The notes under the pieces were generated by a model. It did no database searches. It saw nothing but the letters and a program-made list of their open reading frames with translations, and was not told the DNA's origin. Made by a program: the position numbers and the translations under genes. Below are positions 18,348 to 26,873 of a DNA stretch of 64,000 nt, one piece after another; within the stretch, counting starts at the first letter, position 1, and each line of letters begins with the position of its first letter. This DNA is from CAZMNY01 sp964567745 (GTDB taxonomy: Bacteria > Planctomycetota > Planctomycetia > Pirellulales > Pirellulaceae): contig CAZMNY010000014.1 in NCBI GenBank assembly GCA_964567745.1, positions 1 to 64,000 on the forward strand. Direction: 5' to 3'.

Positions 18348-18749
18348 CTATCGATTCGACGCGTCGCTTGTGGTCCTCTCGACTCCTTCGTTCGCAGGCA
18401 TGACAAGTAGCGGGTCGTCGCCATCGTAGAATTGAAATACGCCGTCGAGTCGTGTGATCCTAAACACCGCGAGAAGGTTTTGAGGAACATTGCACAACTC
18501 GAGGTGTATGCCGAAGGTGCGGCACTTCCTATTGAACATGACGAGCTTGCTTATCATGTCCGACGACATGAATTGAACGTTGGCAAAGTTGAGCAACACC
18601 TTCCTGTTCTTTGCACGAGTCAAACAGGCTGTCAACGCTCGGGAAACCTCTTGAATCTTCGACTCGTCGTGGATCTTAGCGTCGCGAAATCCGATGACGA
18701 GCTGTCCGTTTCGATGAACGGATTCAACCGCGCAATTGTCCGATGACAT
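18348..18749 (-). CDS. STAS-domain protein (anti-sigma-factor antagonist type)
   Basis: A single STAS domain of 133 residues, the fold of SpoIIAA/RsbV proteins that bind and release anti-sigma-factor kinases. The strand-helix pattern VLLNFANVQFMSSDMISKL puts serines 62 and 63 at the site usually phosphorylated by the kinase partner, and the C-terminal ENNP-like strand reads GIHLELCNVP. No kinase, phosphatase or sigma factor lies nearby, so the partner is elsewhere. AAGGAGGT about six bases before the ATG is one of the strongest ribosome binding sites in the window, which suggests high expression. Confidence 0.87.
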   Translation of the reverse strand: MSSDNCAVESVHRNGQLVIGFRDAKIHDESKIQEVSRALTACLTRAKNRKVLLNFANVQFMSSDMISKLVMFNRKCRTFGIHLELCNVPQNLLAVFRITRLDGVFQFYDGDDPLLVMPANEGVERTTSDASNR

Positions 18750-19132
18750 CGGGCAACCTCCTTACGTGAAACGCTTGATTCCAAAAACTGGATTTGAAGT
18801 GAGTCTTACCACCGGCGAAGAACTGAGACGTCATTTAACGCACGGGTGAAGCAAGCGATCCGAAGGAAGTTATCCCACAGTTCTTAACGTTTGTAAACGG
18901 AATTCTTGAGGCGAGATCGCCCGTTTGCTCGCGCGAGCACGCCGTTTTCGCGCCCCCCCAATCGGCATCTCTTTTTACCCGTAGAATTCAGAGGCGTAAT
19001 GTGGCCGTCGATTGGCCTCCCATGCGCGAATCAGAGCGGAATTTGACGGTTCTAAGGCCAAAAAGGCACAGTTGAACAGCCGCCCAGGCGATGCGAGGAG
19101 ACGAAGCCGAGAAGACACGATCGACCAAACGG
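18750..19132. other. Intergenic region upstream of the STAS gene
   Basis: 383 bp with no convincing gene. It should contain the promoter of the STAS gene and the 3' end of the exopolysaccharide transcript. A 12-bp perfect palindrome, GCTCGCGCGAGC (18927-18938), is the only structure I see. It is too short and lacks the T-run needed to call a terminator. Confidence 0.5.
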
Positions 19133-19939
19133 CTATCCGTAAAGCACCGGCTCTCTCGGAGCGCGGCCGCTGGACGGGTCGAATTGCCGCACGCCGAGCG
19201 ACTGGGCCGCGATCATCAGCAGATAGAGCGGATTGAGGTAAACGTAACGGCGCCAAAGCCGACGTGGCTCTTTGAAAAGCCGGAACGCCCATTCGAGACC
19301 TCGGTCTTGCAGAAACCGAGGCGCCTGCGGCAGCTGTCCTGCATGAAAATTGAAGGCGGCGCCAACGGCCATCAGAGGCATCGAGAGAGCCTCTCGAAAT
19401 TCGAAGGCCCAAACCTCTTGCCGAGGGCAACCGAGACCGACGAGCGTTATCTTTGCTCCACTCGATCGGATATCATTGACCACCTCATCCCGCTCACTCG
19501 CCGTAAGCGTGCGGAACAAGGATGCTCGTGTTCCCTCAATCTTCAGCTCAGGAAATTTTTGCCTCAAGTTCACCGTCAATTCATCAAGCAACTGTCGAGT
19601 GCCGCCGAACAGGAAAATCGGCAAGCCTTCCGCCGCCGCTCGTTCACACGTCTTCAACATCAGAGTCGGACCGTAGACGCGATCCGCGAGCTTGACTCCA
19701 TGCAACCACCGCAACGCCCACCGCACGGGCTGCCCATCGGGTGTGAGCATATCGAGGTGGTTGAGCCGGTATCGGTGTTCGGCATCCATCGCCCCTGTCA
19801 TCAAGCCATGAACTGCCAGCGCCGACACGGCGCAGGGTTTGCCGGCATGAGCGGCAGCGGCGATCCGTTCAACCGCGGCGTCGTAATCGACTGCGTTGAT
19901 GTTGATGCCGAGAATGTTCTTGCGACCGTGGTCGACCAT
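19133..19939 (-). CDS. WecG/TagA/CpsF-family glycosyltransferase
   Basis: 268 residues of the GT26 (WecG/TagA/CpsF) family, which adds a second sugar such as N-acetylmannosamine(uronate) to a lipid-linked sugar on the cytoplasmic face. The family signatures are TPDGQPVRWALR, IFLFGG and GLGCPRQEVWA (the G-x-PxQExW motif). It is the last gene of the minus-strand exopolysaccharide run. Its ATG overlaps the stop codon of the GT4 gene by one base (TAATG), indicating translational coupling. Confidence 0.93.
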   Translation of the reverse strand: MVDHGRKNILGININAVDYDAAVERIAAAAHAGKPCAVSALAVHGLMTGAMDAEHRYRLNHLDMLTPDGQPVRWALRWLHGVKLADRVYGPTLMLKTCERAAAEGLPIFLFGGTRQLLDELTVNLRQKFPELKIEGTRASLFRTLTASERDEVVNDIRSSGAKITLVGLGCPRQEVWAFEFREALSMPLMAVGAAFNFHAGQLPQAPRFLQDRGLEWAFRLFKEPRRLWRRYVYLNPLYLLMIAAQSLGVRQFDPSSGRAPREPVLYG

Positions 19940-21168
19940 TATTGAATCGCCTCCAGCGTGTTTCTGTCTGTTTCAACGTTCGTCGCGCGGTCATCGATTG
20001 AGGTGCCGCAGATCTCCGCCGCCTCGCGATACAATCCGGTGAGTCGAGTGAGATACGCGTCGGTCGAATAGACTCGAGTGGCTTTGTCGCGCCCGGCCAG
20101 ACCCATCTTGCGGCAGAGTTGAGGATCGCGCCAAAGCAGGTCGCACTTGCTTGCCAGATCCGAGGCGTTGCCCGGCTCGAACAGCAACCCGGTCAGTCCG
20201 TCGTCGACGAGTTCGCCCAGGCCGCCAATACGCGAGGCGATGACAGGCAAGCCATGACTCATAGCCTCGAGAATGACTAGCGGGCACATTTCGAAACAAG
20301 TGCTCGGTAGAACGAGCGATCTCGCATTGCGATAAAAATCGTTCATCTGATCGCCGTCGAGACGACCGCGAAGGATGACGTTGCTCGACGCATTCGCCGC
20401 GACTTCATCATCCATCGGGCCCGAGCCGGCAAGCGCGATTGGCGTTTCGACTTGAGCTGCCGCCTGGAGCAACGAATCGATTCCTTTTTCGGGACTCAGC
20501 CGTCCTGCAAAACCGATGTACTGGCCCTGTGACGCGTCAGTCGGCGAGCCGACATCCGGCACCGTGTTGGGCAGAACTCGGATCTGCGATTCACGAAAAC
20601 CATTGGCGACCAATCGTCGCTTGGCAAACTCAGTCAGAGCGATAAATAGCGTCACGTTGTCGTGAAACAACCGCTTGCGCCTGGCGACAGCGATTCGCAA
20701 ACTGTAGCCGACGCTTTCAATGAGATTCCCGCGGCAATTGTTCAATACGCAATGAATCTCACGTCCCGTCGTCGTGCATAGTTCGCAGATTTTTCCGTCG
20801 CGAAGATGATCCGCCGTGGGGCAGGTCAAATTCTGGTTGTGCAGACTCATCAAGACCGGCGTCTTCAGCTGCTTGCAGGCGGCGAGCACAGAAGGTGAGA
20901 AGAGCGGGTATAGATTGTGGGCGTGTACGACATCGACGGGATCTGCGGCAAGCCGCTTCACCATTTCCCGTTTCGCAGCTCGGTTGTAAATCCCGCTGAA
21001 GAAGGCGCAAGCTTTATTTCGAAACGACCCTTCAATTCCGCGACTGGTGCGCATCAGCAATTCCACGTCGTGGCCATGCGACTCGAGCAGGTCGACCGTA
21101 TCGAAAACGACTATTTCTTCGCCGTTGAACAGGCTGCGATACTGGTTGTAGAGCTGAAGGATTTTCAA
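19939..21168 (-). CDS. Family 4 glycosyltransferase
   Basis: About 409 residues from a TTG start at 21168, preceded by TAAGGA with suitable spacing. This start gives the usual family opening, KILQLYNQYRSLFNGEE. The GT-B C-terminal half shows FAGRLSPEKGIDSLL and CFEMCPLVILEAMSHG, the EX7E nucleotide-sugar motif. A four-cysteine region, CPTADHLRDGKICELC followed by CVLNNC, is seen in a subgroup of these enzymes and may bind a metal. The upstream in-frame extension to 21246 would overlap the deacetylase-GT2 gene by 20 bp. It acts in repeat-unit assembly; donor and acceptor are unknown. Confidence 0.9.
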   Translation of the reverse strand: MKILQLYNQYRSLFNGEEIVVFDTVDLLESHGHDVELLMRTSRGIEGSFRNKACAFFSGIYNRAAKREMVKRLAADPVDVVHAHNLYPLFSPSVLAACKQLKTPVLMSLHNQNLTCPTADHLRDGKICELCTTTGREIHCVLNNCRGNLIESVGYSLRIAVARRKRLFHDNVTLFIALTEFAKRRLVANGFRESQIRVLPNTVPDVGSPTDASQGQYIGFAGRLSPEKGIDSLLQAAAQVETPIALAGSGPMDDEVAANASSNVILRGRLDGDQMNDFYRNARSLVLPSTCFEMCPLVILEAMSHGLPVIASRIGGLGELVDDGLTGLLFEPGNASDLASKCDLLWRDPQLCRKMGLAGRDKATRVYSTDAYLTRLTGLYREAAEICGTSIDDRATNVETDRNTLEAIQ

Positions 21169-21226
21169 CGCTTGATCCTTACTGGGACCGGGTCCAAAAG
21201 CGTACGCCGCATGCAAGTCGGTCGTA

Positions 21227-23305
21227 CTACTGAACCGAGATCGCATCCTTAGATTGGTCTGGACTCACGTCATCATCGGATTGATCGTCGGGATGGATGC
21301 CGACGTCTCGTCCTTTGCGGAATTCAAGCGAGTCGAAAAATGCGGTCTGCGAGAAGAACATGGGCGGCAGAACGGCCAGTGTCTTGCGGACGTAGCCTTC
21401 GGTTCGCCAGATCCGAGTGCGCCGGCCGAGCGCTTGGCCCGGGTCCCGCTGCCATTTTGCATAGAGCCAGAGAGGCACCTGCCAGAGACCTGCCTGTGCA
21501 ATCCGCAGAACGCACTGACCGACCATGTACGCGAGGCCCTTCTTGAGGTAGTCGAAATGGGCCGCGTGTCCGGCGCCGCCTGAGAGCGCGTCCCATCTCA
21601 GGTATTCGGGCGTCATGCGATTGGGCGAAATACGATGTCGTATGACAGCCGTAGGCGTATACCAAAGACGGCAATTCGCCTCTTTCGCTCGAAGGAAAAA
21701 GTCGCTGTCCGATCCGCCGGACGTCATCGACTCGTCGAATTCGCCGACCGTCTCGAAAACATCTCGATGGACCAACGCGTTTCCAGTACCTGGCAAGTCG
21801 TTGTTGATGTACGGCTGCAGAGTTGGATAGAACGAGATCTCTCGCAGTGACGCGCGGCACAACGGCCCGATGCGTTGCAAGTCGTCTTGAGGCAAATCCA
21901 AGTGAACGGGGCCGCCAACCACATCCGCGTCGGACGCTTGAGCGCCTCGGTACAGCTCCTTCAACCAATCGGGCTCCGCCAATTGATCGTCGTCAAAGAA
22001 AGCCAGCCACTGGCCCTTCGCATGGCGCACTCCGCAGTTTCGAGTCGGCGCGTCGCCGACCTTCGTTTGATGAAGATAGACGACCGGGTTGGCTGCGACT
22101 TCCGCCGCCGCCTTGACGGTCGATTCGGTATCGTCCGACGACGCGTTATCGACCACCACAATCTCAAAATCGAATTGGCCGTCCGATTGTTGAGCGTCCA
22201 GCGTCGCGATGGCGTCTTGAAGCCATGCGCAGCGATTGAACGTCGGCACGACAATGCTGATTGTCGGCTTTTCGAATGATTTAACACGAGGCGGGTCGCT
22301 TAACGATGGATTCTCTGCGACTGCGGCCGCCGAGCTGCTTCGCCCAAACACGCTACGCGCGAGGCCGACGAATTGATCTCGCTTCTGCGGCGCCCATCCG
22401 TACCATCCAGCGAGCTTTGCCGACAACGTGCCCGCGCTGTCCCAGGGGAAGACATTGAATCGCCCCCATTGGAAACTGTCGCTTTGCAGATCGACGCACT
22501 CGGTTTGAGTCGTCAGGCCGCAGGTAACGCCAACCTCCTTAGCTGCCTCGACCAAGTCGGAAGCGGCGAAGCCCAATCGCGGCGTGCCGTAAGGGAAAGC
22601 GAAACTCGGTCGCTCGACGCCGAATTCCTCGGCGAGAACCTTGACGCAGTGCGCCAGATCCTCTTTGAATTCATCGGCGCGCCCGCGAAAGTCTTGGTGA
22701 GTGTGGGTGTGCGCGCCAAGTTCGATGAGTCCGGACGCTTGCATCTCGCGACTCTGCTGCGATGTCATCGCTCGGTATGCCTCGGGCGGTGCCAGTGTCC
22801 GATTCGCCAACCCCCAATGATCGAACGGCATCGGCTGAACGCTATCGAGAAATGCGGTGCTGACAAAGACGGTCGCCGGAATACTCAGCTCGCGAAGCAC
22901 CGGCCAAGCATTGTCGTAGACGCTGTGAAATGCATCGTCAAAGGTCAACACGACTGCGTTGTCCGGCACGCTTCCGCCGCTTTGCTTCAGACGCAAGATG
23001 TCGCAAAGCCGCCAGAATTCGTGGCCTCGATTGATCAGTCCTTCGATTTGCTTGCGAAACACGCTCGGCGGCACGTTGATCGACGGCTGATCCAATCCTC
23101 GAATCGGATCGATCACGCGATGATACATCAACATGCCAAAATTTCCCTCGGCACGCATCGGATAGAATCGATGCAGGCCGGCTGAAACGTTGGCCGCGGC
23201 GCGGACGAGGCGCTGCTTCAGCCATTCGCGTCCCGATCCGCGAGGCTGCGCCCATTGCATTCTCGCAACCGAATGAGATGTCGAAGTTTCGTTTTTCATT
23301 TCCAT
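21227..23305 (-). CDS. Polysaccharide deacetylase-GT2 glycosyltransferase fusion
   Basis: About 692 residues with two enzymes in one chain. The N-terminal half is a NodB-type deacetylase: YHRV, VVLTFDDAFHSVYDNA (metal-binding Asp pair) and GAHTHTHQDF (metal-binding His). The C-terminal half is a GT-A family 2 glycosyltransferase: ISIVVPTFNR, VVDNASSDDT, AFFDDDQLAEP (DXD-like) and GGSDSDFFLRA. The deacetylase module is paralogous to the separate gene at 32894-33880. The start at 23305 follows a weak AGGGA; an ATG at 23407 overlaps the preceding gene by 19 bp and is the alternative. The fusion suggests that sugar addition and N-deacetylation act on the same intermediate. Confidence 0.88.
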   Translation of the reverse strand: MEMKNETSTSHSVARMQWAQPRGSGREWLKQRLVRAAANVSAGLHRFYPMRAEGNFGMLMYHRVIDPIRGLDQPSINVPPSVFRKQIEGLINRGHEFWRLCDILRLKQSGGSVPDNAVVLTFDDAFHSVYDNAWPVLRELSIPATVFVSTAFLDSVQPMPFDHWGLANRTLAPPEAYRAMTSQQSREMQASGLIELGAHTHTHQDFRGRADEFKEDLAHCVKVLAEEFGVERPSFAFPYGTPRLGFAASDLVEAAKEVGVTCGLTTQTECVDLQSDSFQWGRFNVFPWDSAGTLSAKLAGWYGWAPQKRDQFVGLARSVFGRSSSAAAVAENPSLSDPPRVKSFEKPTISIVVPTFNRCAWLQDAIATLDAQQSDGQFDFEIVVVDNASSDDTESTVKAAAEVAANPVVYLHQTKVGDAPTRNCGVRHAKGQWLAFFDDDQLAEPDWLKELYRGAQASDADVVGGPVHLDLPQDDLQRIGPLCRASLREISFYPTLQPYINNDLPGTGNALVHRDVFETVGEFDESMTSGGSDSDFFLRAKEANCRLWYTPTAVIRHRISPNRMTPEYLRWDALSGGAGHAAHFDYLKKGLAYMVGQCVLRIAQAGLWQVPLWLYAKWQRDPGQALGRRTRIWRTEGYVRKTLAVLPPMFFSQTAFFDSLEFRKGRDVGIHPDDQSDDDVSPDQSKDAISVQ

Positions 23306-23388
23306 GTCCCTGTGCGCCAATCTGATCCGAGAATGTCGATACTTGAATCGCCGTCGAGGCGACGCTCCGATTCGTGTCGAAGCCTCGG

Positions 23389-24474
23389 TTAGTGAAACTC
23401 CATCCATTCTTTGATTTGGTAGAGAACGCGAGCGGGCGCGCGGGCCGGATATCGCAACGGCGAGCTCTTGACCCAGTCTCGAGTCGATTGAAACGTCTTA
23501 CGTAACGCCTTTTTCCAGACTCGCAAATCGACGGAGCCGACGGCCACTTGGACAGCGCCTGTCATCACTCGAGTCTTGAAGGGTGCCATGCCTCGCCCCA
23601 AGTCGATTCTTTGGACGCCCAGTTCTTCGCACGCTCGACAGATTTCCAGCAACAGGGCTCGGCCTGGCGAATAGGCCGCAAACTGAGGATTGAAGGTTGG
23701 GAACCAATAGTGAAGCACGCCTTGCGATTCCATTCCCAAATGAGTCGAGACAAGATGCTCGCCCGCAAACAGCGCGGTCAAGCGCCCCCGGAACGCTTGC
23801 GATCGATGCTCGAGCAAATCGCGAAGCAGCGACTCGATCCATTTATAACTAAGCACATCGGTGATCCGCGTCGCGCGATACTGATCTGATTTCCAACGAA
23901 TCGTCTTGTCGAACATTTCGGCGTGCGTTGAATCATCGGGATCGAAATCGACAAGACGCAGCTCGCCGACTTCACGGCTCATCTTTCGCGCTTTGCGCTG
24001 AGTCTGTTTGAGTTCGGCGGCGCCCAGTTCTCGTCGTCTTTGTTGATAGTGTTCGAAGCCTTCGGCAAGATCGATGTAAGGCGACCCATCGAGAAACTCC
24101 CGATGCGGAGCGAATTCACTCTGCGAAACGATGAGGTGATCGAAGTCCCATACGTTCAGGTTGCAGCCCTTCACCAACTCGGTGGGATCGATCTTCAGTG
24201 TCGGAGGAGCGACAACCGCCTGAAAGTCAGAAAGACGCCCGCAAATGGGCTTGCCCGCCCTGCCCCCTCGGCGTTCAAACGGAAAGAAGGCAACCGGCTC
24301 GCCGTTCTCGCTCAACACACCGACCTCAGAGCCTGGTCGAGCTCGTCCAACAGCTTGTACGAATTCAGGTCGAAAATAGGGACTGTCGAGCGAGGGATTC
24401 TGCTCGAGGATGCGCAGCCAGATCTCGATGTCGGTCTGGGTCAGCTGGTCGGCGGCTATCGTCGCAACGTCCAT
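23389..24474 (-). CDS. GNAT/FemAB-type acyltransferase, paralogue 1
   Basis: 361 residues of the BioF2-like/CelD (Acetyltransf_6) GNAT-fold family found in exopolysaccharide loci. The pattern includes SDFQAVVAPP, the RKARKMSREVGEL helix, FNPQFAAYSPGRALLLEIC (acyl-donor binding region) and IDLGRGMAPFKTRV. It is one of three paralogues in the window, with those ending at 26874 and 28816. The likely role is to acylate an amino sugar of the polymer, for example one exposed by the neighbouring deacetylase. GAGGGA precedes the ATG. It is the first gene on the minus strand below the divergent promoter region at 24475-24811. Confidence 0.85.
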   Translation of the reverse strand: MDVATIAADQLTQTDIEIWLRILEQNPSLDSPYFRPEFVQAVGRARPGSEVGVLSENGEPVAFFPFERRGGRAGKPICGRLSDFQAVVAPPTLKIDPTELVKGCNLNVWDFDHLIVSQSEFAPHREFLDGSPYIDLAEGFEHYQQRRRELGAAELKQTQRKARKMSREVGELRLVDFDPDDSTHAEMFDKTIRWKSDQYRATRITDVLSYKWIESLLRDLLEHRSQAFRGRLTALFAGEHLVSTHLGMESQGVLHYWFPTFNPQFAAYSPGRALLLEICRACEELGVQRIDLGRGMAPFKTRVMTGAVQVAVGSVDLRVWKKALRKTFQSTRDWVKSSPLRYPARAPARVLYQIKEWMEFH

Positions 24475-24811
24475 ATGTCCCTCGCCCTAGGAAAACGGTC
24501 GACCCAAGTCTCGGAGGCCAAATATGCAATCAACGTGCCAACGGACGAACCACAACCACCAGCGATCAACGTAAACCACTTACCGTAAACGACTTACAGA
24601 GAGACAGCGGGCAGCTCGCCGATTCCGAGGTGGGTGTGTGAAGGAAACGCGGCCCCCTGCGGGTGGCAAAAACGCAACATGAGGTTTGCCCCAGTCGTGA
24701 CGACCAACTAACCGATGACTCGGCTCGAGTCGATTGGTCCCGTCCGACGGCAAAGGCCATCTGCGTAACCTATGTTTCGCTAGTGATGTTCTTTTCGATA
24801 GGACGCCTAGC
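24475..24811. promoter_or_regulatory. Divergent promoter region inside the exopolysaccharide locus
   Basis: 337 bp between the minus-strand acyltransferase gene and the only plus-strand gene of the locus, so it should hold two promoters. A 14-bp imperfect tandem repeat lies in it at 24571-24598 and could be a regulator site. I cannot assign -35 and -10 boxes securely. Confidence 0.45.
24571..24598. repeat. 14-bp imperfect tandem repeat, possible operator
   Basis: GTAAACCACTTACC (24571-24584) is followed directly by GTAAACGACTTACA (24585-24598), two differences in 14 bases. Each half contains GTAA and TTAC, so it is also partly palindromic. Its location in a divergent promoter region makes a regulator-binding role possible but unproven. 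Confidence 0.6.
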
Positions 24812-26074
24812 ATGCGGCCCAAAGTCCTGCAAATTGCCTATTGCTGCAGCCCGTTCCACGGCTCCGAAGAAGGGCTTGGCTGGAATGTCGCTCGCGAAAC
24901 TGCTCGTCATTGCGATACATGGGTGCTCACGGAGGAGAAGAAGTTCGGGCCCTCGATCCGCCGATACTTGGACGAACAAGGACCGGTCCCAGGTCTACAC
25001 TTCGAATTCTTGCCCGAGCGGATTTGGGCGGCAGGGATGTGGAAAGCGAGACTGGGCTACCTGTCGTACAAATGGTGGCACCAACGCGCATTGAAGTCCG
25101 CCCGACGGCTGCATGAAAAACACCGTTTCGATTTGGTTCACCAAGTCAACATCATCGGCTTTCGCGAGCCGGGCTATCTGCACCAACTGGGCGTGCCATT
25201 CGTATGGGGCCCCGTGGGCGGCGGGCAAAACTACCCCTACCAGTTTCTGTCTGAGGCGAGTTGGGGCGGCAGGCTCATGGAAACCGCGCGCACCCTCCTT
25301 AATACATGCCAAAGTACGGTCTGTCGACGACCCCGCGCTGCCGCTTCCGTGGCGAACTGCACAATCGCCGCCAATCGGGAAAACCAATCCCTTTTGCACC
25401 GGCTTGGCGCTCAGGATCCCCGAGTAATCTCCGAAGTTTCAACAACGCCCAAAGCCAATGTCGCCGCCGCACCTCGTTCAACGGATGGCGTGCTGCGAAT
25501 TCTCTGGTCCGGTCTACACACGACCAGAAAGGCGTTGTCGCTGTTGCTCAAAGCACTTGCCAAGTCCACGAACAAGTCGATCGAATTGACGGTTCTCGGT
25601 GCCGGTTCGGAAACCACCCGATGGAAAAAATTGGCAAAGCAGCTGGGCGTTTCCAATCAAATCCGCTGGCTCGGCTGGCTACCCCACGATCAAGCGGTCT
25701 CGCATTTTCAATCGGCAGACTTGTTTGCGTTTACCAGCCTCCGAGACACAACCGGCACTGTGCTCGTAGAATCGTTGAGCTTTGGCACGCCGGTCCTCTG
25801 TCTAGACCACCAAGGGGCAAGCGAAGTCATCACTCAGGACTGCGGCGTCAAGATCCCGGTCGTGTCTCCCACACAGGTCGTTGACGACCTGGCCAGCGCC
25901 ATCGCTGGTTTAGCCAGTAATCGCGCCGAACTAACTCGGCTGGGAGAGGGCGCATTGCGACGTTCGCAGGAATACACGGCTGCCAAGTTAGGCGAGCGAA
26001 TCTGGCGCGAGTATCAAGCGGTTTGGGCAGCCTGCGGCGGTCCGTCGCTAGAACCGACTAGCCCAGTGCAATAG
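24812..26074 (+). CDS. Family 4 glycosyltransferase (inverted gene)
   Basis: 420 residues from ATG 24812 with AGGA upstream. The opening (VLQIAYCCSPFHGSEEGLGW) and a GPVGGGQNYP block are typical of a GT4 subgroup. The C-terminal GT-B half has LRILWSGLHTTRKALSLLL and TSLRDTTGTVLVESLSFG, the donor-binding region. This is the only gene of the exopolysaccharide locus on the plus strand, so it has its own promoter and may have been inserted or inverted later. The sugar specificity is unknown. Confidence 0.9.
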   Translation: MRPKVLQIAYCCSPFHGSEEGLGWNVARETARHCDTWVLTEEKKFGPSIRRYLDEQGPVPGLHFEFLPERIWAAGMWKARLGYLSYKWWHQRALKSARRLHEKHRFDLVHQVNIIGFREPGYLHQLGVPFVWGPVGGGQNYPYQFLSEASWGGRLMETARTLLNTCQSTVCRRPRAAASVANCTIAANRENQSLLHRLGAQDPRVISEVSTTPKANVAAAPRSTDGVLRILWSGLHTTRKALSLLLKALAKSTNKSIELTVLGAGSETTRWKKLAKQLGVSNQIRWLGWLPHDQAVSHFQSADLFAFTSLRDTTGTVLVESLSFGTPVLCLDHQGASEVITQDCGVKIPVVSPTQVVDDLASAIAGLASNRAELTRLGEGALRRSQEYTAAKLGERIWREYQAVWAACGGPSLEPTSPVQ

Positions 26075-26160
26075 CGTCAAATAGACATGCGCCTTTGTTG
26101 GGCGGTGTTGATAAGATCCGCTCGAAGACGCGCGACGTACGCGGCTGGCGCACAGTCCCG

Positions 26161-26856
26161 CTACGACGGCTCAACACGACACGCGACGTCCAAATCACCT
26201 TGATAAATCGTTAGTCGCTCCCAATCGGGATTTGGCGTTTGCACATGACGAACAGCCTTGAGCCATTCGCAACGAGCCAGCAGATCGTCGTCGAACTTGG
26301 GAAGCGAGTATACGATATGGACGGTGCGAGGCGACTTGGCGATCGAGCGTTTTAGATTCCCGAGCATATCGGCAAGTTTGTCGCCCTGAAACGGATTGAA
26401 CAAAAACACGACCGTCACGTCAGCAGGAAACTGCCAACTGGTGGCGTCGCCGTGGATCGCCTGCATGGATCGGCCGAGTCGAGACGCCGCGCGGTTGCTG
26501 TTGCGGTGAGCGCTCACATAGAGCTCGCGCGAGTACTCAACTCCCATAACTCTTGCGAAGGGATACTTGGCTGCGATCAGCATCGCTCGACCGAGCCCGC
26601 AACCCATGTCGACGAACACATCCGAGCCATCCGGCTTCAGCCAGTCGAGAGCCATTTGCAGTGATCGCGGGTCGATCGGTTGATAGCCGAACTGTTGATC
26701 GCCGTGACCCAACTTATCGGCGGCGATGTCACCCGACGTCTTGACTCCCAGTCGCCACTCGCTCATCCGCCATTGAGCGACTCCCCACGCTCTCGCCATT
26801 GTGGCGAGAATGCCTTGCTGCTTAACGCGAACGATCGTATTGGAGATAAACCGCAT
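26161..26856 (-). CDS. SAM-dependent methyltransferase, paralogue 1
   Basis: 231 residues from ATG 26856 (AGGTG upstream). The class I methyltransferase motif I reads DVFVDMGCGLGRAML and is followed by GVEYS, GDATSWQFP and VVFLFNPFQGDKL. It is paralogous to the gene at 28079-28801; both share an N-terminal WR(M/I)NEWR(L/F)G(V/L)KT-like block and the FNPF motif. The gene starts 17 bp after acyltransferase paralogue 2. It probably methylates a sugar or acyl group of the polysaccharide. A longer in-frame reading to 27450 is antisense shadow of the acyltransferase gene. Confidence 0.86.
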   Translation of the reverse strand: MRFISNTIVRVKQQGILATMARAWGVAQWRMSEWRLGVKTSGDIAADKLGHGDQQFGYQPIDPRSLQMALDWLKPDGSDVFVDMGCGLGRAMLIAAKYPFARVMGVEYSRELYVSAHRNSNRAASRLGRSMQAIHGDATSWQFPADVTVVFLFNPFQGDKLADMLGNLKRSIAKSPRTVHIVYSLPKFDDDLLARCEWLKAVRHVQTPNPDWERLTIYQGDLDVACRVEPS

Positions 26857-26873
26857 GTCGTTTTCACCTGTCG

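Noticed and set aside
18927..18938. Rho-independent terminator
   Set aside because: The 12-bp palindrome is followed by mixed sequence without a T-run.
22373..23185. 270-residue plus-strand frame opposite the deacetylase-GT2 gene
   Set aside because: An antisense shadow without domain features.
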